Of a stretch of 33,234 bases of DNA, positions 1 to 7,246 are shown in pieces. A model generated the notes under the pieces. That model searched no databases. It saw only the letters and a list, made by a program, of their open reading frames with translations, and had not been told where the DNA came from. Within the stretch, counting starts at the first letter, position 1. Each line of letters opens with the position of its first letter. The position numbers and the translations under genes were made by a program. This stretch comes from Sphingobacteriales bacterium. Lineage in GTDB: Bacteria; Bacteroidota; Bacteroidia; Chitinophagales; Chitinophagaceae. Location of the stretch: contig JAIXWS010000022.1 of NCBI GenBank assembly GCA_027491165.1, forward strand, positions 1 through 33,234, written 5' to 3'.

Positions 1-774
1 ATGATAGAAATAAAAAACGTAAGCAAAAGCTTTGGCGAAAAAGTAGTGTTGAGGGATGTAAGTGCACAATTACTTCCCGGAAAAACGAATTTAATCATTG
101 GCACCAGTGGAAGTGGCAAAACGGTTTTGATTAAAATAATGGTGGGCCTCATGACACCCGATAAGGGCAACATATTTTATGAGGGTAAAGACATTATCAA
201 TATCAACCCCAAAGAATTAAAGGAAATTCGCACCCAAATAGGCATGTTGTTTCAAGGATCGGCATTGTTTGATAGCCAAACAGTGGAGCAAAATGTGATG
301 TTTCCGTTAGATATGTTTACCACAAAAACGCGCAAAGAAAAATTGATGCGTGCCAATGAAGTACTGGAGCGCGTAAACCTTACAGGAGCCAACCTTAAAT
401 ATCCTTCAGAGATTAGTGGAGGTATGAAAAAACGTGTAGCCTTGGCCCGTGCTATTGTACTCAATCCTAAATATCTTTTTTGCGATGAGCCCAATTCGGG
501 CCTTGACCCTAAAACCTCTATATTAATTGATGAATTGATCGATGACATTACCAAAGAATACAACATCACCACCGTTATCAACACTCATGACATGAATACC
601 GTAATGGAGCGTGGTGACTACATCCTGTACTTACACCAAGGCCTTAAAAAATGGGAAGGAACCAATAAAGAAATCATCTACAGCAAGGACGAAGATTTAA
701 ATGACTTCATCTTTGCATCTGGCTTCTTGAAAAGAACGAAAGAAATCATGATGCAAGAAGGACTTGTTCAATAA
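1..774 (+). CDS. mlaF: ABC transporter ATP-binding protein, MlaF-like (phospholipid transport)
   Basis: A 257-residue ABC ATPase with all nucleotide-binding motifs: Walker A GTSGSGKT (34-41), signature ISGGMKKR (138-145), Walker B ending CDEP (161-164) and a late switch histidine in INTHD. The ISGGMKKR signature and the DEPNSGLDP segment are typical of MlaF/Ttg2A, which power the inner-membrane Mla complex moving phospholipids between the inner and outer membranes. The ATG is base 1 of the window, so the start cannot be tested against upstream sequence. The MlaE permease would be expected just upstream, outside the window. A strong hairpin follows, so this is the last gene of its transcription unit. 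Being an ABC ATPase is certain; the Mla assignment is inferred from motifs. Confidence 0.85.
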   Translation: MIEIKNVSKSFGEKVVLRDVSAQLLPGKTNLIIGTSGSGKTVLIKIMVGLMTPDKGNIFYEGKDIININPKELKEIRTQIGMLFQGSALFDSQTVEQNVMFPLDMFTTKTRKEKLMRANEVLERVNLTGANLKYPSEISGGMKKRVALARAIVLNPKYLFCDEPNSGLDPKTSILIDELIDDITKEYNITTVINTHDMNTVMERGDYILYLHQGLKKWEGTNKEIIYSKDEDLNDFIFASGFLKRTKEIMMQEGLVQ

Positions 775-799
775 AAAATAAAAAGCCAATAATGCACAA

Positions 800-838
800 A
801 AAAGAAGCCAACTCTTCAATGAGTTGGCTTCTTTTTTT
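800..838. terminator. Two-way rho-independent terminator
   Basis: An 11-bp perfect stem (804-814 with 821-831) around a 6-nt loop. It has a T run on the right (832-838) and an A run on the left (798-803), so it can stop the mlaF-like gene on + and gmhB on -. The two genes converge here. Confidence 0.85.
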
Positions 839-867
839 GGTTGAGAAAGGCGCAACCAATACACAAA

Positions 868-1446
868 TCAATTGAATACAGATGCTGCTTCCCAATGAAG
901 CGTATCGGCCCAATCTTTTAAGGAACTGAATTGCTCATCTACAGTATCATGCGGCATGGCAACAGGACTATTGGTTGTGCTCAAAAAAACGGTGTGCATC
1001 CCCATTCTTTTGCCAAAAAGCATATCGCTTAAATTATTACCAACCATCACACTCTTTTTAAAGTCGATAAGATCAATATCTTCTTTGGCTTGCATAGCCA
1101 TACCTGTATTGGGTTTGCGATTCACATCCCCATCTTCTACCGAAGTACAAACATATATCTTATCGATGCGCCCGCCATGTAATAATATTTCGGCCTGCAT
1201 ATGTTGATGGATGTTTTTTAAATCCTCCATGGCCATAATGCCCCGACCTACACCGCGTTGGTTGGTAACGACAATAATATTCCCAAAAATTTGCGCAAGC
1301 GATTCTATAGCTTTTAAAGTACCATCATAAAAGACAAACTCAGCCCAATTGGTTACATAAGTGCCTTTTACTTCTTCATTAATTACGCCATCCCTATCGA
1401 GGAAAAGCGTCCAGTCTTTAGTATATTTTGTTGCGTTTGGCTGCAT
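868..1446 (-). CDS. gmhB: GmhB-like HAD phosphatase (heptose bisphosphate phosphatase)
   Basis: A HAD-IIIA phosphatase of 192 residues, expected to remove the C7 phosphate from D-glycero-D-manno-heptose 1,7-bisphosphate for LPS or surface heptose. Visible motifs: nucleophile DRDG (D17, D19), TNQRG (61-65), RKP (110-112) and GNNLSD (136-141). E. coli GmhB has a Cys/His zinc loop before the RKP motif; here only one Cys (C100) remains and the loop is short. The metal-site motif, usually GD, reads GN. The ATG at 1446 is chosen because it begins 29 bases after gmhA ends; a longer frame from 1506 would overlap gmhA. The gmhA partner supports the role, but the HAD substrate is inferred. Confidence 0.8.
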   Translation of the reverse strand: MQPNATKYTKDWTLFLDRDGVINEEVKGTYVTNWAEFVFYDGTLKAIESLAQIFGNIIVVTNQRGVGRGIMAMEDLKNIHQHMQAEILLHGGRIDKIYVCTSVEDGDVNRKPNTGMAMQAKEDIDLIDFKKSVMVGNNLSDMLFGKRMGMHTVFLSTTNSPVAMPHDTVDEQFSSLKDWADTLHWEAASVFN

Positions 1447-1475
1447 GGATGTGTGCTGAAATTTTTTCACGAATT

Positions 1476-2054
1476 CTAAAATAAATTTTCTTCTACCAGC
1501 TGGCATAGAATATGCCCAATCATGATATGCGCTTCTTGTATGCGAGGCGTATCGGTTGAAGGGACATTAATAAGGTAATCCCCCATGTCTTTCATTTTGC
1601 CGCCGCTATTACCGGTCATGACTACGGTGATCATACCCATTTCTTTGGCTTGCAATAAAGCGTTGATGATATTGGTAGAATTGCCCGATGTACTCAAGGC
1701 AATAAGCACATCCCCTTTGCGTCCGATACCTTTTACCATTCGGCTATACACGGCATCGTAGCCATAATCGTTAGCTACTGCAGTAAGGTAAGAAGTGTTG
1801 CAATGTAATGCTTCGGAGGGCAAGGGATTACGATCGGTATAAAAACGACCGCTGAATTCTGCTGCTAAATGTTGGGCATCTGCAGCACTGCCCCCATTAC
1901 CGCAAAACAGCACTTTATTGCCATTTTGAAAGGCATGCGTTACACGCTCTGTCACTTCGTGAATGGTTGCTATCAAAGCCTCGTTGTGCAATATATTTTG
2001 CTTGGTCTGTATAGAAGCAGCAATAATTTCTTTAATCGAATTCATAAAATACAT
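1476..2054 (-). CDS. gmhA: Sedoheptulose-7-phosphate isomerase (GmhA)
   Basis: A 192-residue SIS-domain enzyme that converts sedoheptulose 7-phosphate to D-glycero-D-manno-heptose 7-phosphate, the first step of ADP- or GDP-heptose synthesis. The CGNGGSAADAQHLAAE block (51-66) carries H62 and E66, matching the E. coli zinc ligands H61 and E65. Near the C-terminus Q173 and H181 match the remaining active-site positions. Length equals the family norm. A second ATG at 2045 is an equally good start. It is first in a two-gene operon with the gmhB-like phosphatase. The heptose kinase and nucleotidyltransferase are not in the window. Confidence 0.92.
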   Translation of the reverse strand: MYFMNSIKEIIAASIQTKQNILHNEALIATIHEVTERVTHAFQNGNKVLFCGNGGSAADAQHLAAEFSGRFYTDRNPLPSEALHCNTSYLTAVANDYGYDAVYSRMVKGIGRKGDVLIALSTSGNSTNIINALLQAKEMGMITVVMTGNSGGKMKDMGDYLINVPSTDTPRIQEAHIMIGHILCQLVEENLF

Positions 2055-2069
2055 TGATAGCTAAGGGCT

Positions 2070-2077
2070 CAAAAATA
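2070..2077 (-). promoter_or_regulatory. Candidate -7 box for gmhA
   Basis: On the minus strand this reads TATTTTTG, an exact match to the Bacteroidota -7 form TAnnTTTG, 15-25 bases ahead of the gmhA starts. No TTG lies at the usual distance upstream, so support is partial. Confidence 0.4.
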
Positions 2078-2133
2078 CAAAGAGCAAGCCAATAAAAACG
2101 TGTGATTTTAATGACTATGAAAAGTTCTATATT

Positions 2134-3903
2134 TTATTGCACGGTAATTTTTTGGGTAAAGATTCCTTGATGGTCTTGCATAAGACTAACGATGTAAGTA
2201 CCAGGGCCTAAGTTAATGGGCAGGGTAATATCTTGCTGGGTAAATTGTAGTTCTTGTGACAAGACCCTTTTACCCAACATATCGGTAATCGTGAGCTGTG
2301 TGGGTTTATGGTTCGGCAAAGTGCTGCGTAGCGTAAGATAATTGGTTGCGGGGTTTGGGAAAACACTGATTCCATGTACGAAACTTTTGGAGGGCGCAAT
2401 ACCCAAACCGAGCACATAAACCGATTGTTTAAAGGAGTCGGCATCCACAAATGCAATTATTTTATCGCCACCAGTAGTTATGGGTACATTGTAAATATTA
2501 CGAACAATATTGGCACTATTTATTTTAGCAATGTAAGGAGTAAATTTGCCGGAATCAGCTGTAAAATACCCCTCCAACATCGAAAACATGCCAGAGGGAA
2601 TGGCTGCGCCAGTGTACAATTGAAATTGTGCCTCTACCGGAAAAGTAGCTGCCATACCAATAGGCAATCCCCCATTAAGCGACCATTCACAAACTATCCA
2701 TGAACGCAGCGCTACAGTTGCTGTTGGGGCATTATAGATTAAGCCTGTTGTATCACTTTCACCCCACCAAGTAGAGTCAGACAGGAATGCGGAAACGGCT
2801 TGAGCATTATAAAATTCATTGTCACGACTATTGTCAGATTTAGGATTAAAAATTCTTGCGTTGTTGATGGTAATAATAGAGCTGGTGCCTGTCAGGCTAT
2901 CATTATACAAAGCCATTCCGCGACCAGAAAAAGTGGCGTTTGTACTTCTATTATTAATAATTTGACCGCTCTTGATGTTGACCTCATTGTTACCTGTGCA
3001 ATAAACAGCAGCCGCAAAATTGGTGTCTGTGAAATTGAAAAAAATTTCGGCTTTATCGGTCATTTCAAAAAGTACATTTTTAAAATAAAACGCACCACCC
3101 ATTAGTGTAGAATGGTTAGCCATTATTTTGGCATTATTTTTTAAATAAACAATTCCATTTTCGGAATAACAGCCAGCCCCCATCTTTGCTTTGTTCTCCC
3201 TTATATCTGTGTAATCTAAAAAATAACTTTCGCCTAAACTAAAAACCCCACCGCCTTTTTCGGTAGCTATATTTTTTCTTACAATAGTTACGGTACTTAG
3301 CTCGAGCTTTTTGGTTGTAAAAATTCCACCACCATTAACTGCAAAATTTCCTTCAATAATACTTGCTCCTTTTAGGTAAACATCGCCCTCAGCATAAATA
3401 GCCCCTCCATTACGAGAGCCACTAAAAGAGGCGGAGGAATCGGGAGCGTGATTATTAAATAAAGTACAAAAATCACCAATTATTAGGGTAGTCCCTTTGC
3501 CAGCATAAATAGCGCCCCCGCCTGCATCAAAACCATTATTCGCGTGTCCATTTGTAATATTCAAACCTTGTATTAGTAGGGTATTTGTAGTAGTTGGAAA
3601 ATTGGGATTGGTAAAAATAATGGCAGAACTATCTGTCGGTAATCCAGCATCAATTAATGAACGGTTGCCCAAAAAAGAAGAACCTGTGATGGATAAAGAT
3701 TTGTCGATTACTATATTTTGTTCTCTAAACGTATCTGCACTCAACACCAAACTATCATTATCTATGGCGACTGCTACTGCAGTTTTGATGCTACTATAGC
3801 TTGGGCTGATGGCAGTACCTGCACGATAAATCATTACCGTCTGTGCCTGTAGATTTAATGATGCCACAAGGAGCATTAAAAGACCGATTATTTTGGAATA
3901 CAT
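2134..3903 (-). CDS. Secreted beta-helix protein with GGAI-type repeats and T9SS sorting domain
   Basis: A 589-residue protein with a signal peptide (1-20, cut near LQA/Q). Residues about 128-272 hold at least six copies of a GG[AG][IV][YF]-like motif (GGGAIYA, NGGAIYA, NGGGIFT, KGGGVFS, MGAGCYS, MGGAFYF), separated by 22-37 residues and interleaved with I-x-x-N motifs. This pattern fits a right-handed parallel beta-helix and resembles chlamydial Pmp repeats. The C-terminus (about 512-589), starting VFPNPATNYLTL and ending QKITVQ, is a type A T9SS sorting domain, so the protein is probably exported and anchored to the surface or released. It lies downstream of rnc but 124 bases away, probably as its own unit. 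Function is unknown; adhesin or glycan-binding or cleaving roles are possible. Confidence 0.85.
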   Translation of the reverse strand: MYSKIIGLLMLLVASLNLQAQTVMIYRAGTAISPSYSSIKTAVAVAIDNDSLVLSADTFREQNIVIDKSLSITGSSFLGNRSLIDAGLPTDSSAIIFTNPNFPTTTNTLLIQGLNITNGHANNGFDAGGGAIYAGKGTTLIIGDFCTLFNNHAPDSSASFSGSRNGGAIYAEGDVYLKGASIIEGNFAVNGGGIFTTKKLELSTVTIVRKNIATEKGGGVFSLGESYFLDYTDIRENKAKMGAGCYSENGIVYLKNNAKIMANHSTLMGGAFYFKNVLFEMTDKAEIFFNFTDTNFAAAVYCTGNNEVNIKSGQIINNRSTNATFSGRGMALYNDSLTGTSSIITINNARIFNPKSDNSRDNEFYNAQAVSAFLSDSTWWGESDTTGLIYNAPTATVALRSWIVCEWSLNGGLPIGMAATFPVEAQFQLYTGAAIPSGMFSMLEGYFTADSGKFTPYIAKINSANIVRNIYNVPITTGGDKIIAFVDADSFKQSVYVLGLGIAPSKSFVHGISVFPNPATNYLTLRSTLPNHKPTQLTITDMLGKRVLSQELQFTQQDITLPINLGPGTYIVSLMQDHQGIFTQKITVQ

Positions 3904-4027
3904 AGAATAGGAATTAGGTGAGCAAAATGAAATTTTGCCTTGTAAAAATAAGCATGTTTTTGCTTGGAAGATTAGGGTGGATAGAAATAATTGCTAGGGC
4001 TTAGGTCAAAAAAAACGGAACCCTTGA

Positions 4028-4753
4028 TTAGAGCATTTCCTTTTCGGCTAAGAGCTCTAATGCCTTACGGGCGGCTACTTGTCCTGCATCCTTTTTATTG
4101 AATGCGGTGCCTTCGCACAATAAGGTTTCATTGAGCATAATCCCTACAGTAAACATTCTGCGATTGCGCTCATTTTTATTTTCCATTACTTCAAAGCTCA
4201 GAGTATGCCTATTGACTTGCGCCCAATTGAGTAATTGGTTTTTATAATTAATATCGGTGCTGGCCATCATTTCGATGTCCACATATTTTTGCAATAATTG
4301 CTTGATGATAAAGGTGCGTGTTTTGGCATATCCTTGATCAAGATATACCGCGCCCACCAAGGCTTCTAGGGCATTGCCAAAAATATGACTTCGTTCAAAA
4401 CCACGGTCATGCACATTGTATTGCACCAGCTTTTGCAAGCCAATTCTATTCGCGACATTGTTGAGGGTTTCGCGGCGTACAATGCGGGAACGCATCTCGG
4501 TCAGAAAACCTTCGGATTGGGTTGGGTATTTTTTAAATAAATATTCGCCCACAATAGCGCCAATAAAAGCATCGCCTAGATATTCGAGTCGTTCGTTATT
4601 ACGCGCTAGTTCGTCGAGCTTGCTGCGGTGTACAAGGGCAAGTTGGTAATAAGGTAAATGTTTGGGTTTGAAGCCCAATAAGTGCTCCAGCTGTGCAGAC
4701 AACTGTTTGTCGGGGGAGAAGAAATTTTTTATGCGAGCAAGTAAGCGACGCAC
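4028..4753 (-). CDS. rnc: Ribonuclease III
   Basis: A 241-residue double-strand RNA endonuclease for rRNA and mRNA processing. The RNase III signature NERLEYLGD (53-61) supplies E57 and D61. The second metal-binding helix reads NALEALVGA (127-135) with E130, but the position held by Asp114 in E. coli is Asn127. A C-terminal double-stranded-RNA-binding domain spans about 170-238, with the typical KKDAGQVAARKALELL end. The start is GTG at 4753: no in-frame ATG precedes the catalytic signature, and the GTG lies 6 bases after the fabF stop. The gene is third in acpP-fabF-rnc, an order widespread in Bacteroidota. Confidence 0.95.
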   Translation of the reverse strand: MRRLLARIKNFFSPDKQLSAQLEHLLGFKPKHLPYYQLALVHRSKLDELARNNERLEYLGDAFIGAIVGEYLFKKYPTQSEGFLTEMRSRIVRRETLNNVANRIGLQKLVQYNVHDRGFERSHIFGNALEALVGAVYLDQGYAKTRTFIIKQLLQKYVDIEMMASTDINYKNQLLNWAQVNRHTLSFEVMENKNERNRRMFTVGIMLNETLLCEGTAFNKKDAGQVAARKALELLAEKEML

Positions 4754-4759
4754 AATGGA

Positions 4760-6019
4760 TTAATCTTGGAATTTTTTGAAAATAACAGAGGCGTTATGAC
4801 CACCAAAACCAAAAGTGTTCGATATCGCTGCATTAACTACTCTTTTTTGAGCCACATTTGCGGTCAAATTTAAGCGGCTATCAATAGCAGGGTCTAGATC
4901 TTTAAGATTAATAGTTGGGGGAATAGTATCTGTCATTACAGCCATGATAGTTGCTACAGATTCAATAGCACCTGCGGCACCTAAAAGATGGCCAGTCATT
5001 GATTTGGTAGAACTAATATTCATCTTGTAGGCGTGATCTCCAAATACTTTTTCGATAGCCACAATTTCAGCAACATCTCCCAAGGGAGTAGAGGTTCCAT
5101 GAACATTGATATAATCGATGTCTTCGGGTTTCATGTTGGCATCTTCTAATACGTTGCGCATCACGTTGATTACACCCAATCCTTCGGGATGTGGTGCAGT
5201 AAGGTGATAGGCATCGGCACTCATACCGCCACCAACGATTTCAACAAGAATGTTGGCGCCACGGCGTTTAGCATGTTCGTAATCTTCAAGAATAATAGAA
5301 CCGGCACCTTCACCTAATACAAATCCATCACGATTAACATCGAATGGACGGCTTGCAGATTGAGGATCGTCATTGCGTTCACTTAACGCTTTCATGGCAT
5401 TAAATCCACCGATTCCTGCTTCTGTGACAACAGCCTCTGATCCGCCACAAATAATGGCGTCTGCCTTACCGATGCGGATGTAGTTGAAGGCATCAATCAG
5501 TGCATTGGTAGAAGAAGCACAAGCACTAACGGTAGAAAAGTTGGGACCTCTAAATCCATATTTCATGGAAATTTGGCCACCGGCGATATCCAGAATGAGT
5601 TTGGGAATAAAGAAAGGGTTGAAACGAGGAGTTCCGTCACCAGCGTTATAATTTTTCATCTCTTCGATGAAGGTAATCATACCTCCGATACCCGAGCCCC
5701 AAATTACACCTACGCGGTCTTTGTCTACCCCTTCAGAGTCAAGATTAGCGTGCTTTACCGCTTCGTCTGCAGCAACAAGCGCCAGTTGAGTAAAACGGTC
5801 AATTTTACGAGCTTCTTTACGATCGAAATAATCTTCAGGATTGAATCCTTTCAATTCGCAAGCAAAGCGCGTTTTAAATTTTGACGCATCAAATTGTTTG
5901 ATGAAATCGGCACCCGAAACACCATTGATCAGGTTGTCCCAATAAATAGGGGCAGTGTTGCCCAATGGAGTTAGGGCACCGACACCGGTAACGACTACTC
6001 GTCTAAACGGAAAATTCAT
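4760..6019 (-). CDS. fabF: 3-oxoacyl-[acyl-carrier-protein] synthase II
   Basis: A 419-residue condensing enzyme that extends acyl-ACP with malonyl-ACP in type II fatty-acid synthesis. The catalytic triad is visible: C167 in SACASS, H307 in NVHGTSTP and H344 in MTGHLLGAAG. The N-terminal RRVVVTGVGALTPLG is the standard FabF opening. The ATG at 6019 is preferred over two in-frame TTG codons just upstream, because it matches the family N-terminus. It sits 23 bases after acpP and 6 bases before rnc, so all three are probably cotranscribed and its carrier partner is made with it. Confidence 0.97.
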   Translation of the reverse strand: MNFPFRRVVVTGVGALTPLGNTAPIYWDNLINGVSGADFIKQFDASKFKTRFACELKGFNPEDYFDRKEARKIDRFTQLALVAADEAVKHANLDSEGVDKDRVGVIWGSGIGGMITFIEEMKNYNAGDGTPRFNPFFIPKLILDIAGGQISMKYGFRGPNFSTVSACASSTNALIDAFNYIRIGKADAIICGGSEAVVTEAGIGGFNAMKALSERNDDPQSASRPFDVNRDGFVLGEGAGSIILEDYEHAKRRGANILVEIVGGGMSADAYHLTAPHPEGLGVINVMRNVLEDANMKPEDIDYINVHGTSTPLGDVAEIVAIEKVFGDHAYKMNISSTKSMTGHLLGAAGAIESVATIMAVMTDTIPPTINLKDLDPAIDSRLNLTANVAQKRVVNAAISNTFGFGGHNASVIFKKFQD

Positions 6020-6042
6020 CAACAAATAAAAATGGTTTTAAA

Positions 6043-6279
6043 TTACTTAACGTGTTCTTCAAGGTAAGATACTGCTTGACCAACTGTAGTGATGGTTTCT
6101 GCTTGTTCGTCGGGGATAGAGATATTGAATTCTTTTTCGAATTCCATGATTAACTCTACAGTATCCAAAGAATCAGCTCCCAAATCGTTGGTGAAGCTCG
6201 CTTCTGTGTTTACTTCCGATTCGTCAACGCCTAGTTTGTCAACGATAATTTTCTTTACGCGATTTGCAATTTCAGACAT
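6043..6279 (-). CDS. acpP: Acyl carrier protein
   Basis: A 78-residue acidic helical protein. The GADSLDTVE motif contains S37, the site for 4'-phosphopantetheine. Length and sequence are fully typical of AcpP, which carries growing acyl chains for FabF and FabD. It is the first gene of acpP-fabF-rnc, with a candidate promoter about 28 bases upstream. Confidence 0.97.
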   Translation of the reverse strand: MSEIANRVKKIIVDKLGVDESEVNTEASFTNDLGADSLDTVELIMEFEKEFNISIPDEQAETITTVGQAVSYLEEHVK

Positions 6280-6306
6280 AGCTTGTGCATTTAAAATTTA
6301 TGAGTG

Positions 6307-6336
6307 CAAAAATATACTTTTTAGGATATTAGGAAA
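6307..6336 (-). promoter_or_regulatory. Candidate promoter of acpP-fabF-rnc
   Basis: On the minus strand the -7 box is TATTTTTG (6307-6314), an exact TAnnTTTG match. TTT (6334-6336) stands 19 bases upstream where TTG is expected, one mismatch. It is close to the acpP start and is the best site in this gap. Confidence 0.5.
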
Positions 6337-6401
6337 GGTTTTTTTCAATCTTTATTTGAGAAAGATTTTATTTTCTTGCATTTTATACTGTACAATGCGT
6401 A

Positions 6402-7073
6402 TTAATTGGCTGATACAATTGACGAAACAATGCGCCCATCGCGCATTTCAAGGTTTCTATCGGCAAGTGCCGCCAATTCTTTATTGTGGGTAACTAACAC
6501 AAAAGTTTGTGATAATTCTTGACGCAATTGCACAAATAACTGGTGTATTGCCTGGGCATTCGCGCTATCGAGGTTGCCTGTAGGTTCATCGGCCATGATG
6601 ATAGAGGGCTTGTTGACCAAGGCACGGGCTATAGCGACACGTTGTTGTTCGCCACCTGATAGGGCACTGGGTTTATGGCTAACTCTTGAGGAGAGACCAA
6701 CGATTTCTAACATTTTAGCGGCTTCAAGCAAGGCCTCTTTTTTGTCTTTGCGCGCTATCCACAAGGGCATTGCTACGTTTTCGAGCGCAGAGAATTCGGG
6801 CAATAAATGATGAAATTGAAATACAAAACCGATTTTTTCGTTCCGAAATGTGGCTTGCTTTCGCGAAGAGAGCGAAAAGATATCAACACCATCTATAAGC
6901 ACCGAACCTTCATCGGGTATATCTAAAGCCCCCATCAAATGTAACAAGGAACTTTTGCCTGCACCAGATGCACCAGTTATAGCCACTAATTCACCTGTAG
7001 CAATGCTCAATGAAACCTCATTAACCACTGTGAGGCTACCGTATTTTTTTATTAAGTTGTTTACCTCTACCAT
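6402..7073 (-). CDS. lolD: ABC transporter ATP-binding protein, LolD/MacB family
   Basis: A 223-residue ABC ATPase with Walker A GASGAGKS (34-41), signature LSGGEQQR (138-145), Walker B followed by DEPTGNLDS (162-170) and switch His in VTHNKEL. Length and motifs fit the LolD/FtsE/MacB group. In LolCDE the ATPase drives release of lipoproteins from the inner membrane to LolA. No LolC/E-type permease is next to it, so a MacB-type or other type VII ABC role cannot be excluded. It appears single-gene: the upstream M16 operon ends at a terminator, and 122 bases separate it from acpP. I found no exact promoter box upstream. Confidence 0.75.
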   Translation of the reverse strand: MVEVNNLIKKYGSLTVVNEVSLSIATGELVAITGASGAGKSSLLHLMGALDIPDEGSVLIDGVDIFSLSSRKQATFRNEKIGFVFQFHHLLPEFSALENVAMPLWIARKDKKEALLEAAKMLEIVGLSSRVSHKPSALSGGEQQRVAIARALVNKPSIIMADEPTGNLDSANAQAIHQLFVQLRQELSQTFVLVTHNKELAALADRNLEMRDGRIVSSIVSAN

Positions 7074-7192
7074 TTATGAATGTAAATGTGCGAAAATTGA
7101 AGCGAAAATCGATATTTCCTTGTAATTAATAATTTGGCTTTAACAAGTTACTTATTGGACCACAACTCCAGATGGCTGTATTTTGAAAACAA

Positions 7193-7222
7193 AATCGCCG
7201 CAAACAGGGGTTTGCGGCGATT
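7193..7222 (-). terminator. Rho-independent terminator of the M16 operon
   Basis: A 13-bp perfect stem (7193-7205 with 7210-7222) and a 4-nt loop, GC-rich in the centre. On the minus strand it is followed by a T-rich run interrupted by one G. It lies 24 bases after the stop of the second M16 gene. Confidence 0.85.
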
Positions 7223-7246
7223 AGCCTATATTTCTTTTAGGGACAC

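Noticed and set aside
252-584. Long antisense frame inside the MlaF-like gene, and similar ones inside other genes
   Set aside because: These are antisense shadows of strongly supported genes and show no domain or start support.
4028-6279. T9SS protein gene as a fourth member of acpP-fabF-rnc
   Set aside because: A 124-base gap separates it from rnc, and its function is unrelated; co-transcription is possible but unsupported.
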